Assembly: GCA_021234155.1 (NCBI GenBank) | Contig: JAJEKV010000013.1 | Location: 9,125,193 to 9,189,192 of the forward strand | Source of the DNA: Isoetes taiwanensis | Taxonomy: Eukaryota; Streptophyta; Lycopodiopsida; Isoetales; Isoetaceae | Length of the DNA: 64,000 bases | Direction: 5' to 3' | Part shown: one piece after another, positions 45,647 through 56,257 of the stretch | Numbering within the stretch: the stretch's first letter is position 1 | How the letters are laid out: every line of letters begins with the position of its first letter | The notes under the pieces: model-generated | What the model saw: the letters and a program-made list of their open reading frames with translations, nothing else | Databases searched by the model: none | Told to the model about the DNA's origin: nothing | Translations under genes and position numbers: made by a program

Positions 45647-45756
45647 AAAGGGGTCAAACCCCTTTCTCGCCCACTATTTAAAAATAAATGGGCTCGCCCC
45701 CCTCGGGCTCGCCCATTTATTTGCCGTAATGGGCTCTAAAGGGGGTTTAACCCCTT
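45647..45756. mobile_element. Small foldback element
   Basis: AAAGGGGTCAAACCCCTTT at 45647-45665 pairs with AAAGGGGGTTTAACCCCTT at 45738-45756; each end is itself nearly palindromic. An inner perfect stem AAATAAATGGGC / GCCCATTTATTT (45682-45693 and 45711-45722) closes around a GC-rich loop. About 110 bp in all, MITE-like. No target duplication is clear. Confidence 0.55.
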
Positions 45757-46680
45757 CTTCTACACTGTTTTAAACTCACACAATCCAAACTAAAGGCCAC
45801 GGCCATAAATTTCTAAATTTGACATTTTTGAAACTGACAGAAAAAACCTTGTGGAGGCGGATGCAGCGCAGTAGTTCCACTAAGGCTATGAGTTCGTGGC
45901 TGATAATGGGTTTAATTATCCAACGGTTCAGATCGAAAATAATTACTTTATGAGTGAGACCTAAAACTTTAGGGTTCAGCTTCTTAGTAGGTCAATTTAT
46001 TTAGCATGCAACCGCGTTTCATCGCTCTCTTCTCTTAAAAATCACTCCGGAGGTAGAATTTCATGTGGCAATGATGCTGTAATATTTCTCGATTCTGAGC
46101 TTCTTATATGCTGCTGAATATTTTTTTCTATCTGAGCCACAATCTACAAGCTTTTGTTTTTCTAAGTTCTTCATTTCTGGATGTCTGCTTTCGTTGTCAA
46201 AGGCTACTTGACTTGTTGGTAAGCTAGTTGTTTGTTTTTAGTCCAAACGGCTATGATGATTGTATTTTTCCCGAAACAGAAGCTACCATTGGTAGCATGT
46301 TGAGAAATACAGAATCTGAGCTTCAATTTATTCACGGTTTTGACAGAGAACACGCTTCTTAGTGATGTTTTGAACTTATCATTTCTGTCCAACATGTTTA
46401 AGAATGTTTGTTTCTACAAATGCTAAATGCTATTTACAGATTCAGAGAAATGGCTTTAATGAAAATCTTGACAGTCTAGATAAGATAATACTGCAGAGTA
46501 TTGGAAATGTGCTCTTGGAACGAGATAGTCTCTTATTTTGCAAAAGAAAATAAATAGCATATTATCACAAATTGATGTTTCACAAATACGAAGCATACAA
46601 AAGTTAAGCATGTATAATCACAAACTGATGTTTCACAAATACGAAGCATCTTGGCCAGAAACCTTAACACACCTTAATAT
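45757..46680. other. No gene identified; short direct repeat
   Basis: Near 46570-46650 GATGTTTCACAAATACGAAG occurs twice, about 54 bp apart. Otherwise non-coding. Confidence 0.35.
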
Positions 46681-46838
46681 GCCCCTCTCAAGTTTATAGT
46701 GATCCAACGGTTGAGATCGACCTTGGCCAGTGGTTTATTGAGCTAAATCTTGGCCAGTGGTATAGCCAAATGTGCCGCCTCTCAAGTTTATAGTGATCCA
46801 ACGGTTGAGATCAATCTTGGCCAGTGGTTTATTGGAGC
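46681..46838. repeat. Direct duplication of about 63 bp
   Basis: CTCTCAAGTTTATAGTGATC through CAGTGGTTTATTG occurs at about 46685 and about 46779. The ATCCAACGGTTGAGATC phrase within it is related to ATCCAACGGTTCAGATCG near 45918. Confidence 0.8.
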
Positions 46839-47022
46839 TATAATGTGCATTGCTACGGTGTTATCAAATGGACAATCTAGATCGATCCTATGGTGATTAG
46901 ATAGCCCAAAACTTTTGGGGCGATGTGTTAAGGGCGAACGCCCTGACCCTCGGGTGTTACTTCAAAAAAAATCCTACGTTATCTACAACATTTAGCATTG
47001 TTTCATGTTTCCACGGGAGCAC

Positions 47023-47178
47023 AATTTTGCTACATTTTATTGCCAAGTTTTTGTAGTTTGTGTATCATTGTTCGAAGCCTCATTCTCGTTCCATCCTTAG
47101 AATTTTGCTACATTTCATTGGCAAGTTTTTATGGTTTGCATATCATTGTTGGAAGCCTCATTCTCATTCCATCCTTAT
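47023..47178. repeat. 78-bp tandem duplication
   Basis: AATTTTGCTACATTTTATTG and on to CATTCTCGTTCCATCCTTAG is repeated head to tail (47023-47100 and 47101-47178) with about ten substitutions. A plus-strand frame of 112 codons covering both copies is a product of the duplication, not evidence for a gene. Confidence 0.85.
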
Positions 47179-47779
47179 ATACTTATTCCATCCTGGCCCT
47201 TGATCCAAGGAATATACTAGAGGATATACTAATACCATATCCTCTAACCTTGGCCATAGAGCTAAAAAGAAGATGGGGTCAAATCCCATTCTCCACATCA
47301 CCCTATGATTTCAAGGCCATGGTCCCAAGTCAATAATGCAGTCAATCATACAATCAATAATAATACAATATTTGCCTAACAAAAGCTAGTCCTCCTTAGC
47401 ATACATTGTATTATAGAAAGACATATTTGGATTACAGGAACAAGAATTATAACAAGAAGATGATACAACTCAAGTGCCATTACAAAGATTTGATACAACT
47501 CTTCTATAACATACCCTACAAAGTTTGCATAAAACTCTTCTATATCATACCCTCTGTCTTCCATAAAGATAAGGGTTCTTTCCCATAGGCCCAAAATCTT
47601 GAGTTTTCTTTTGGCCACAGACGATATGTTCCATGAAGATTTGATCTTGAGTTTTTTTTGGCCAAGTGTCTAGACGCCAATGTGATACAACTCTGCCATT
47701 ATAGAGTCTAATTACAAGCTGTCATAACATAATTTGATACAATTCCATCTTGTATAAAGATGAGCAGAACAGATGTGCC

Positions 47780-48180
47780 AATAACATACAATTCAACTAG
47801 AAGAACAACTCTATAAAAGAACATACAATTCAACTAGAAGAACAACTCTATAAAAGAACAAATCCAATACAACTGTGGACTGCAACAAACTAGGTTTGAT
47901 GAAGTGAGATTGGTTGAACCTACTCAGCATGCACCCCACTGAGTTTGATCGGTATCACAATGCCAGAATAAAAGAACACCAGTTGAATCACATTTGAGTT
48001 GAATACAACACCAGAATATAAGAACACCAATTGAATCAATTAATGAATACAACATCGAATAAAAGAACACCATTTGTATTCAATATCATAATAAAAGAAC
48101 ACCAGTTGAATCACATTTGAGTTGAATACAATACCAGAATAAAAGAACACCAGTTGAATCACATTTGACTTGAATCCATA
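47780..48180. repeat. Minisatellite cluster
   Basis: A 36-37 bp unit (ACATACAATTCAACTAGAAG and so on) occurs twice at about 47787-47860. After a gap, a unit of roughly 48 bp (CCAGAATAAAAGAACACCAG, then TTGAATCACATTTGAGTTG) recurs four or five times between about 47962 and 48180 with deletions. Confidence 0.75.
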
Positions 48181-49489
48181 CCTACTAAAGAACACTAGAC
48201 TTAAAACCGGTGCATCCCCGTAAAAAAAAACTCAAAAAGCTTCACTTAAAACAAGCAATAGAGCAACGACCCAAATTCTTCCTTAAACTGGAAAGAACCT
48301 TCGAATCAGTTGGGCAAAGATAAGCAGAGGACCCAGGAGAAGAACATGTGGTACAAATACATCGGGCATAAGCAACAAAGCTTCTGACGCAGATACATTA
48401 TAGCATTGAAATCAATGTGTTAAAAGAACAAATCCCTGCGATGGCAAAAACGATGTTGAACTGCTGTTAAATATGGCAGAAACGCCCCGGCCTCATGAAC
48501 CACCAACGCCCTGCCCAGTTGTCACCTTGCGCTGTTGTGAAACATCTGCAACTCCACGCCTGCCACCGAAAATAGAAACCCTAGGTGATATAAAAAGAAA
48601 AAAAAACGGCCAATACATTAGACAACCCAAGCACAAATTTCAGATGCCATCTTTGTACACCTTTGTAATAAGAAATTGCAACACCGCCACGAGCAATACG
48701 TCGCTTGAAAGTTTCCGCCACGGAAAACCCGACATGTGGCGATTCCCTTATGTAATCAACCCAGGGGAGGGAGGGGGGTTCCAAGGTGGCGCGGGTGTGG
48801 CGGTGGCATGGCAAGTGAATATTGCATGCGTGTGAACCTTTTTTCCTAAGGCCCGGCTATGATGTAGTTCTGGCGGTCTGTGGGATTTTTGTGAGGCGCT
48901 GCTATGATGCTTGCCCCGCAATTTGCTTCTATGGAGCGCCATGGCTGTAGGATCAGTTTTATGAAATCTGTGACGGATTTGCAGCGAGTTTGGATGGGCT
49001 TAAAGCAATTTCTATCATCTATATGTTCTTTTTGGAGTTCCAACGCTTTGTTCTTAAGGTTTGTTCGCTTTTTTTTTTAGTTGTTCTTGAAGGTTTCTTG
49101 TTTATTTCTAACCATTTCTTCTACCTTTCTATTCTATTCTATTCTATTCTATTCTATTCTATTCTATTCTATTCTATTCTTGCAGTTGTCAACAGTATGG
49201 AGGTCGAAAGCAGGTTGTGCTCTATCATTTTCTTCTTGCTTGCCTTGCATACAATATTAGCTGCCTGCATTCGGGCTAGTATACCTTCTTTTGTTTTAAT
49301 TGGTGCGGAGGAAGAACTGTGTAGGGAAGAAAGAGGAATGTAGATTGATTCTTTGTTATAGAGTGTAAATCTAGAAGATGTTAGGGAGTTATTGAATAGT
49401 GTGGCAAAGGAAGACTAGTTTAACGTGGATTTTGTTAAGCCAAATGGCAAGGATGATGAATGCCAGGGATATATGGCCTCGGATACAAC
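48181..49489. other. Unidentified region, possible gene remnant, with an ATTCT microsatellite
   Basis: 48.47-48.83 kb has an open frame on the plus strand (120 codons, starting MAETPRPHEPPTPCPVVTL) and a leader-like sequence on the minus strand (ACCTAGGGTTTCTATTTTCG). Neither gives a recognisable product. A plus-strand start at 49197 (MEVESRLCSIIFFLLALHTI) has a signal-peptide-like hydrophobic core but stops after about 48 codons. (ATTCT)10 lies at 49131-49180. Confidence 0.25.
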
Positions 49490-50990
49490 CTTAAAATAGC
49501 ATTAGTCTTGCTAACTTAGCTTCTACAAAAAGCCAATTCTTAGGACAAAACTTGCTAACTTAAATTCTAGAAGGATGGTATCACATACAAAACCTTGAAA
49601 TAAAGCATTCATAAGGCCCTCTTGAGGACAAAGCTTGCCAGCTTAACTTTTGAAAGGATCAAAGACAGTTCAATTTTTGTATGTTCGAAACTTAGATTCT
49701 TTTGATTTAATACAAAACATCTTTCGTAACGAGACGTTATGGTCAATATTCTTCTATCGTGCGGGCACCGAACATATGGCAAAAAAAATGCATGTTCAAA
49801 TTCTGCATGTTCTAGCATGTATAAATGAGTTGGGGAAGAGAAACGTTCGCGGTGGCTTGTATTATAATGCCTTCTTGCTTTAGATTATTTCTTACAACAT
49901 GATGCTGCCATTGGATTGTCATGTGAAATTTCCTTCCCTAGATCACTTTAAAATTTTTTCTAAGAAAAGTTGTGAAACATTATCTTCATGGCTATTACTA
50001 GATATACTTGCAAAGGATAACAAGATCATTATAGTCACATCTTGAGGGAACATCATGTTCCCTCAGATGTTACATTTTAAGGGTTATTATGAGCATTAGC
50101 TCTCCCACACGGGCCCTTACCTTAGGTAGGCCCTTATCTTAGGTAAGGTAATGTCCCCTAAGGGATTAACATAAGTACCTAAGAAGGGTGGCCAATAACA
50201 TATGAAATTTGAATTAAACATGCGTATATTGAGTAGTTGTTCCCCTAATGAAATACACAATGTTTGGATAACGCCTAATGGCTTCCAATTAGTCTTGAGG
50301 GCCTAATGGTCACCAATTAGTCTTGAGGACCAAACTTGCAAACTTCTCAAGGGTGATAAAATAAGGCCCAATTAGTCTTGAAGATGCTACAACCTTAAAA
50401 TAAGGCCCAATGAGTCTTGAGGACGAAACTTGCTAAGTTTTGAAGAATGATCCTTAAAATAAAGCTCAATTAGTCTTGCTAACTTTAGGACCACGAAACT
50501 TGCCAATTACTCTTGAGGGCAAAACTTGCTAACTTAAATTCTAGAAGGATGGTATCACATAATAAAAGCCCCTCTCGAGGATGAAACTTGCTAACTTTAA
50601 CTTTTGGAAAGATGATACCACATTGGGTGCCTTGAATTAGTCTTGAGGATGAAACCCTCCCGAGGATGAAACTTGCTAACTTTAACTTTTGGAAAGATGA
50701 TACCACATCGGGTGCCTTGAATTAGTCTTGAGAATGAAACTTGCTAGCTTTAACTTCTGGAAAATGATACCATATAGTTTGCCTTGAGGACGAAACTTGC
50801 TAGCTTTAACTTCTGTTAGGATGATACCACATCGACTGGCTTGAGGATAAAACTTGCTAGCTTAACTTCTGGAAGGATGATACTTCACACACAATCTTGA
50901 AATAAGGCCCAATGGCTGCCAATTAGTCTTGGAGGACGAAACTTAATAGCTTAATAACATCTAGAAGGATGATACCACATCCGCTTAGGA
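49490..50990. repeat. Long degenerate tandem array, unit about 60-90 bp
   Basis: A phrase close to TTGAGGACGAAACTTGCTAG then TTTAACTTCTGGAAGGATGA and TACCACATCG recurs about ten times with variable spacing, densest at 50280-50990 and with older copies at 49.5-49.65 kb. Neighbouring units at 50560-50760 are nearly identical, showing recent local expansion. It has no coding content. The array ends about 640 bp before the LDH start codon. Confidence 0.8.
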
Positions 50991-51627
50991 AAACACAATA
51001 TTGAAATCACAATATACCACATCAACTTAGGAAAACACAACATTGGAACATTCTAGAGGAAGAAACATCAACTCCTTGGGAATCTTGCCTCCTTATTACT
51101 TTCGCACGATAAGCAAATGGAATCCCAAGCTTCAAGGCATTTGCTTATGTGGAGCATCGCATTTGCTTGTTTGGAGTGTTGGTATTATGCAATAGGACGT
51201 GGCATGTAGATAAACGTTGAATGGCCTTGATCCTGTTATTATAATTGCTAGACAACGCAGCATGTTGAATTACCTTGATCGGGTTATTTATAATAGCTAA
51301 CATACAACTGTCTTCAAAGCTCAACTCCTTTCAAAACTAATTCAATGGAGTAAGATCCTAGCTTGCAAGCTGGATAAAAATAAGGTCTTTCAAGTTGGAC
51401 AAAAATAAGGTTTGTTAATTTGCTAGTTGCGGCAGAATAAGTTGAATGGAACCATTAAACAATGTTCAAAGGTTAATAATCAAACTTAAAATCAGTATTG
51501 ATGATGATGAAGTGGGACACATGATTACACGTTCTACAGGATTGCTTCTTTTTCTTCTTCTACTAGATTGTATGAATTTAAGGGTGTAGGAAGAACGGTT
51601 CAGAGCAAGTGAAGAATTGATAGAGCA
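50991..51627 (+). promoter_or_regulatory. Upstream region of the LDH gene
   Basis: By position this holds the LDH promoter and leader. A pyrimidine-rich tract TTGCTTCTTTTTCTTCTTCT lies at 51542-51561, about 65 bp before the ATG, fitting a plant leader or Y-patch. No convincing TATA box was seen. Two short phrases (AAAAATAAGGT and a GGTTAT motif) are repeated. Boundaries are by inference. Confidence 0.3.
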
Positions 51628-52665
51628 ATGGCGGAGGCGGGGGAGCACTTGACGACGGCGGAGAGGGTAGCGAGGGCACTGTTTAGGACGGTTGCAGGAT
51701 CAGGCGAGCCGAGCAAGAGATCGACGAGCAAGGTAAGCGTGGTAGGGGTAGGAAATGTGGGGATGGCATGCGCACAGACAATTCTAACTCAAGAGATAGC
51801 AGAAGAAATAGCGCTTGTAGATGTAGATGCTGCAAAGCTAAGGGGCGAAATGTTAGATCTACAACATGGGTCTGCCTTCCTTCCACGTGTCAAGATCTCA
51901 GCCTCTACCGATTATGAAGTAACCAAGGGCTCAGATCTGTGCATTGTCACAGCCGGAGCCCGGCAAAGAGAGGGCGAATCCCGCCTAAATCTGGTCCAAA
52001 GAAACATCTCCATATTCAAATCCATAATTCCGGCCCTGATCCGCCATAGCCCAAATACAATTTTGCTCATAGTCTCAAATCCGGTGGATCTGTTAAGCTA
52101 TGTAGCCTGGAAGCTTTCTGGGTTGCCCCCAAATCGGGTCATCGGCAGCGGAACAAATCTAGATTCTTCAAGATTTCGGTTTTTAATCGGAGATCATTTG
52201 GATGTTAATTCGCAAAATGTTCATGGCTATATAATTGGGGAACATGGAGACAGTTCTGTGCCGCTGTGGTCTAGTCTGACAGTTGGAGGAATACCCATCA
52301 AGGAATTTTTGAAGGATAAAGAAATTTCGATTGCGAAGCAGGAGCTTGAAGGGATGCATAAAATGGTGGTGGATGCTGCGCATGAAATTATTAAGCTGAA
52401 AGGGTACACATCTTGGGCGATTGGGTACTCTGTTGCTGGATTGGCCAAGAGTTTGCTCAGAAATCAGAGGCGGATTCACCCTGTTTCTGTGCTTGCAAAA
52501 GGGTCTCATGGTATTGAAGAGGATGTTTACCTCAGTTTGCCTGCCCAGCTTGGCAGATCTGGAGTTGTTAGTATCATGAATTCTCACCTGGCTGATGAAG
52601 AAAAATCCATGCTCCAAGCATCTGCCAAGACCCTTTTCAATATCCAGAAAGATCTTTCCTTCTAA
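51628..52665 (+). CDS. LDH: L-lactate dehydrogenase, single exon
   Basis: 345 residues without interruption. The enzyme reduces pyruvate to L-lactate with NADH (EC 1.1.1.27) in the cytosol and regenerates NAD+ under low oxygen. Seen in the sequence: the NAD fold GVGNVG at 40-45; VDVD at 64-67 with the ribose-binding Asp; and the substrate loop ARQREGESR at 111-119, in which Gln113 matches Gln102 (lactate rather than malate specificity) and Arg119 matches Arg109. NPVD lies at 151-154. Asp179 and Arg182 (NLDSSR) and His206 (GEHGDSSVP) are the catalytic relay and substrate anchor, and Thr261 matches Thr246. All key residues are present. The extra ~35 N-terminal residues are usual for plant LDH (about 350 residues). 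The ATG at 51628 is the first of the frame. The lack of any intron is notable and may mean intron loss or an old retrocopy. It appears functional. Confidence 0.95.
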   Translation: MAEAGEHLTTAERVARALFRTVAGSGEPSKRSTSKVSVVGVGNVGMACAQTILTQEIAEEIALVDVDAAKLRGEMLDLQHGSAFLPRVKISASTDYEVTKGSDLCIVTAGARQREGESRLNLVQRNISIFKSIIPALIRHSPNTILLIVSNPVDLLSYVAWKLSGLPPNRVIGSGTNLDSSRFRFLIGDHLDVNSQNVHGYIIGEHGDSSVPLWSSLTVGGIPIKEFLKDKEISIAKQELEGMHKMVVDAAHEIIKLKGYTSWAIGYSVAGLAKSLLRNQRRIHPVSVLAKGSHGIEEDVYLSLPAQLGRSGVVSIMNSHLADEEKSMLQASAKTLFNIQKDLSF

Positions 52666-53190
52666 TCTGCATTTCCTCATTTTTTTACTTTGCCAAAACT
52701 TTGGGAATTGGTCACTAGACTGAATTTTACTATCTTATGGTTGCCATTATTTTTACTGGATTATCTTTAATATCCACTGAGACCAACATAGTACTTGGAC
52801 CCATGTACTTGCATTGCTATAAATATACTAAAATTTTGAAATGTTGGACTCATATTTGTTTGCTGCTATAGTAAACGGTTATTGTCAATTTAATTACATA
52901 GTAAAAATGGAAATGGCATGCTATGTAAAAAACATCTTCTGTTCGGGCAAACTACACGTGCTCTTCCCCTTCTATTCCATTTTATTATTGCACTTCTATA
53001 TGTTTCTATGTTTTTGACAGAGTTTACAATGTTTTTACATGGAGCTAAACTTAGAGGCTTCTACATCAGCATTTCTCTACGAGAATCATACTGTTCAAAA
53101 CGTGATATGAATATGTTAGCTTGGGGGTGTGGTCTTGGACGTTAACCTGGACTAGCATGGGTGTGTCAATTTGAATAGCAAAAAAAAAAA
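52666..53190. other. 3' flank of LDH ending in an A run
   Basis: Non-coding, AT-rich. An 11-nt A run (53181-53191) lies 0.5 kb past the stop, exactly where the chromovirus fragment begins. No clear polyadenylation signal tied to it. Confidence 0.35.
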
Positions 53191-54642
53191 ATTTTATAAA
53201 AGCTAAGGATCAATAATATCTTTTAGACGTTTAAAGGTTGAACAAGTCCGGGGATTGATTGCTCGAACAAGTTTTCTGATTCCATCGTTAAGTTTTTCAA
53301 TGTAGCCCTCCACCGCATGTCGCTCATTTAGCTTCGGCACATAGAGCCTCAGCCTTATAAACTCTTTGGCATATTTCTGCACCGACTTATTACCCTGTTC
53401 AAGCCTATAAAACTGTTGCATCATGTGACACTTGTGTTTTCTAGGCACATAATGGCGTTTGAATACCTTCGCGAACTTTTTGAATCTACAGTTGTCCCTG
53501 CTTAACCCGTGCGCTTTGGCATAACACTTTCACTATATTCTGATAGCTCATGTGAGGTTTGCATTGGCTACTCTGCCCTTGTCCTTATCTTTCATTTCGT
53601 AGGCATTACCATACTCTCGCATTTCATCGAGCCATGTCTAGGCTTCCATCCTGATCTATTGTTGCCCAAAAATTGCTCAAGTTTCTGAGCTTTCCACATA
53701 TTGCTCAGTGCTGAATCCATATTCTTCCGATAGTTCACTCCTATGTCTTTGTTTTGAAGTCCGTGGCAGTTGTGCTGAACTTCCACTTCCTTATCTGATT
53801 ATGAGTCATAGTCAGAGATGCTATCAGACGAGTCTGTACTAGAAGATCTCCTCCTGCGGCTCCTCTTCTTCCCCTTATCATTGGCCTGACTGAGGCAGTG
53901 CCTGATACAGTGTGTTCGATGCCCTTTCTGCTAGCAAGGCCTTTATTTCATGTATGTCAGACTTTATCTAAGATAGTTCTTCTGGAGTTGGCATCTCATA
54001 CCCTCGAGAGATTATGGGGCGAAAAGTATCGAGCTTGTTTCTTCATCCGCACGCTGATTCGTATCATTTCCGCCAGCCTTGGTCGCTTTTAGCTACACGC
54101 ATGGAATTATAATTTTTAATATGAGTATCTTTTGTGGATGTATTTATTGTTTAATGATATAATTGTCCAGACAAAATATATCAAAAGAGTATTTATAATG
54201 CACCACAAAATATTTTATTAATATCCAATATATTATCGTGATACAAAAAGTTATAATAATAGTGGTATAATCACCGATAGTCTAGGTGATCTTCTAAAAG
54301 TTTCTTTACTTGGGCTGTACCAACCGTGATGTCCCAAGTTCCCCGAGAATGTTTGTGGTCGTTCCTTGCACGCCTTCGAGCTCTTCGACTCTCCCCCGTC
54401 GAGGTGTAGACGGCGGTAATCGCTAGCCCCGCTGTCAATAAGGGACTGCGGAGTCGAAGATGCTTAACACTATTGATCTCTTGGCTAGTATGACATGGTC
54501 AACACTCTGTTGAAGTCTTGCATGTCTACCAAAGCCTGAGAGTGCGACTAGCATAAATATAGCTTCTTCTCCGCAATGGAACCGCTTTGGATCATCGCTA
54601 TCCCGCCGTCGGTGAGGAGTGGCAGGTAGTATCTGAGGGCCC
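53191..54642 (-). mobile_element. Partial chromovirus copy (leader region and gag), minus strand
   Basis: Minus-strand gag text (for example KCHMMQQFYRLEQGNKSVQ and LRLYVPKLNERHAVEGYIE, about 53.25-53.45 kb) matches gag of the copy at 60.9-61.8 kb. The stretch 54.3-54.64 kb matches 62.0-62.4 kb, the region upstream of gag. The copy is cut off within gag at its left end. It is heavily decayed. At its right end the text runs directly into an LTR of the neighbouring copy, with no primer site at the joint, so that LTR probably belongs to an element inserted into this one. Confidence 0.75.
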
Positions 54643-56257
54643 TGTGACGTCCCCTACTCCTTATACGATGCACACATCGTATCCGGGAGGAGCATTCCCC
54701 CCGGGCAAACTACACCGAGGAGGCCATCCACCCGACTCCACTCCCAAAGTGGAATGAGCCACAGAAGGAAAGAATGGATGTGTCATTCACGGAGCCTCCC
54801 ATCGGGTCGACCTATCTGCGCAGGCGTGAATAAACAAACATGAGCACAAACTAACAAGATATAAATACAATCACCTCGAAGGGTGAGCACAACATCATCA
54901 TCACATATACAACATCATCATCGATGATCAATATCAACAAGGGAATCCTACCCCGGGCTCACTCAAGGGGGTTCGGAATCACGCCTTTGGCCTCCGTGTC
55001 ATTGCGCATGCGAATTCATGGCAATGGATTTGGCCGGCAAAGGAACATGGCTGTTGGGTATTCCACTCCATCCGCCCCTCCTGTACACACTTTGCAGAGT
55101 GGATTGATAGGTATTGGGATCGGACCAGTAGCTCGCCGCACGTAGCCAAGAGGGCTACTATCGGGTTACATCTCCCCCAGCCCCGACGCAGGCAGAGGAA
55201 GGTCACCCTCCCTCCGTCAGGCTTCCATGCTCAACACAGTGGCTAGAGGGCCACCGCCCTTATTCGACTTGAACCCAAGGGGAGTGACATCACTCCACCT
55301 GCAGTGTCGAGCCCATGCCTTGCCCACACGCAGCTGACAAGGCATTAGACCTAGCTCACTAGAATCCCCTGGTAGGCTTTACACACCGTAGGGATTGATC
55401 CGTGTTGGGACAAGTACCTCCTTGTTCTCGCGGGTTCCGCCCCTCCACCTTCAACCCGGTGGGCTCACATTAATGCCGCAATAATGGGTACTAATGATAC
55501 TATTCTAGGATCATCTTCTACAAGGCTGCTAGGGTCTCTACCCCCCTTCCCAATACATGGAGGTTACAGAATGAAATACCATCATCATCACAGAACTTGA
55601 AATGAAGAATATCATCTTAATCTATCTACCTAAACACAGCGTTAGGTTCCTTAGTTAGGGCTTATGATCTCGGGATCTATAAGGCCTCTATGGCTAAATG
55701 AGTATGGTAAACTACCTCACTGCCTAGTCCAAAGATGGCTTTGCACAACAGAATGACTAGATACCTGGTCCTTGACCTCGCCCCGGATCCCCTAATGAAT
55801 CCACGCTCCTGATCTTGCCGAAGATGGCTGTTATTCGATGATCTGTTGTGTAAAGACGGCTTTACAGAGCCGAGCAATGTGAAATGGGGTCTTCACTTGG
55901 CCGAAATGGCGCAAGGGAACCCTAAATGCGAAATGAGAAAGGAGCTCTATGGAAACCATAAAATGCAAAGAGAGGAAAGGATTTAGGGTTTAAGGGGGAA
56001 ACCTTATATAGAAATCCTTAGGGTTAGGTTAAAACATTGGCAAATGGGGTTTAGCCATTTGGCAATGGAGTCCATGGGGTTATTAATTGTGTATGTTTAT
56101 TTAAGATGCACAATATTCAAAGTTGCCCCCAGGTGCAACTCTTGCCCCCTAGGTGGAACCTACTACAACCACCAAGTACATGTTATCCGTGAGATGTACG
56201 GGTGACGTGGAAGTATAATATACGTATTCGGGGCATATATTATGCTGGAACGTCACA
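54643..56257 (-). repeat. 3' LTR of the minus-strand chromovirus
   Basis: 1615 bp with inverted termini TGTGACGT / ACGTCACA. On the minus strand a TATATAAGG promoter-like box lies near 56010, about 250 bp into the LTR. It resembles the LTR at 43077-44594. Confidence 0.82.

Noticed and set aside
47023-47336. Plus-strand frame of 112 codons as a membrane-protein gene
   Set aside because: It is generated by the 78-bp tandem duplication, which happens to stay open. No start context or homology.
47780-48180. CRISPR-like regularly spaced repeats
   Set aside because: Units are contiguous minisatellite copies with no unique equal-length spacers, and the DNA is eukaryotic.
51628-52665. Malate dehydrogenase as an alternative call
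   Set aside because: The substrate loop carries Gln (ARQREGESR) where malate dehydrogenases carry Arg, and the overall text follows plant LDH.
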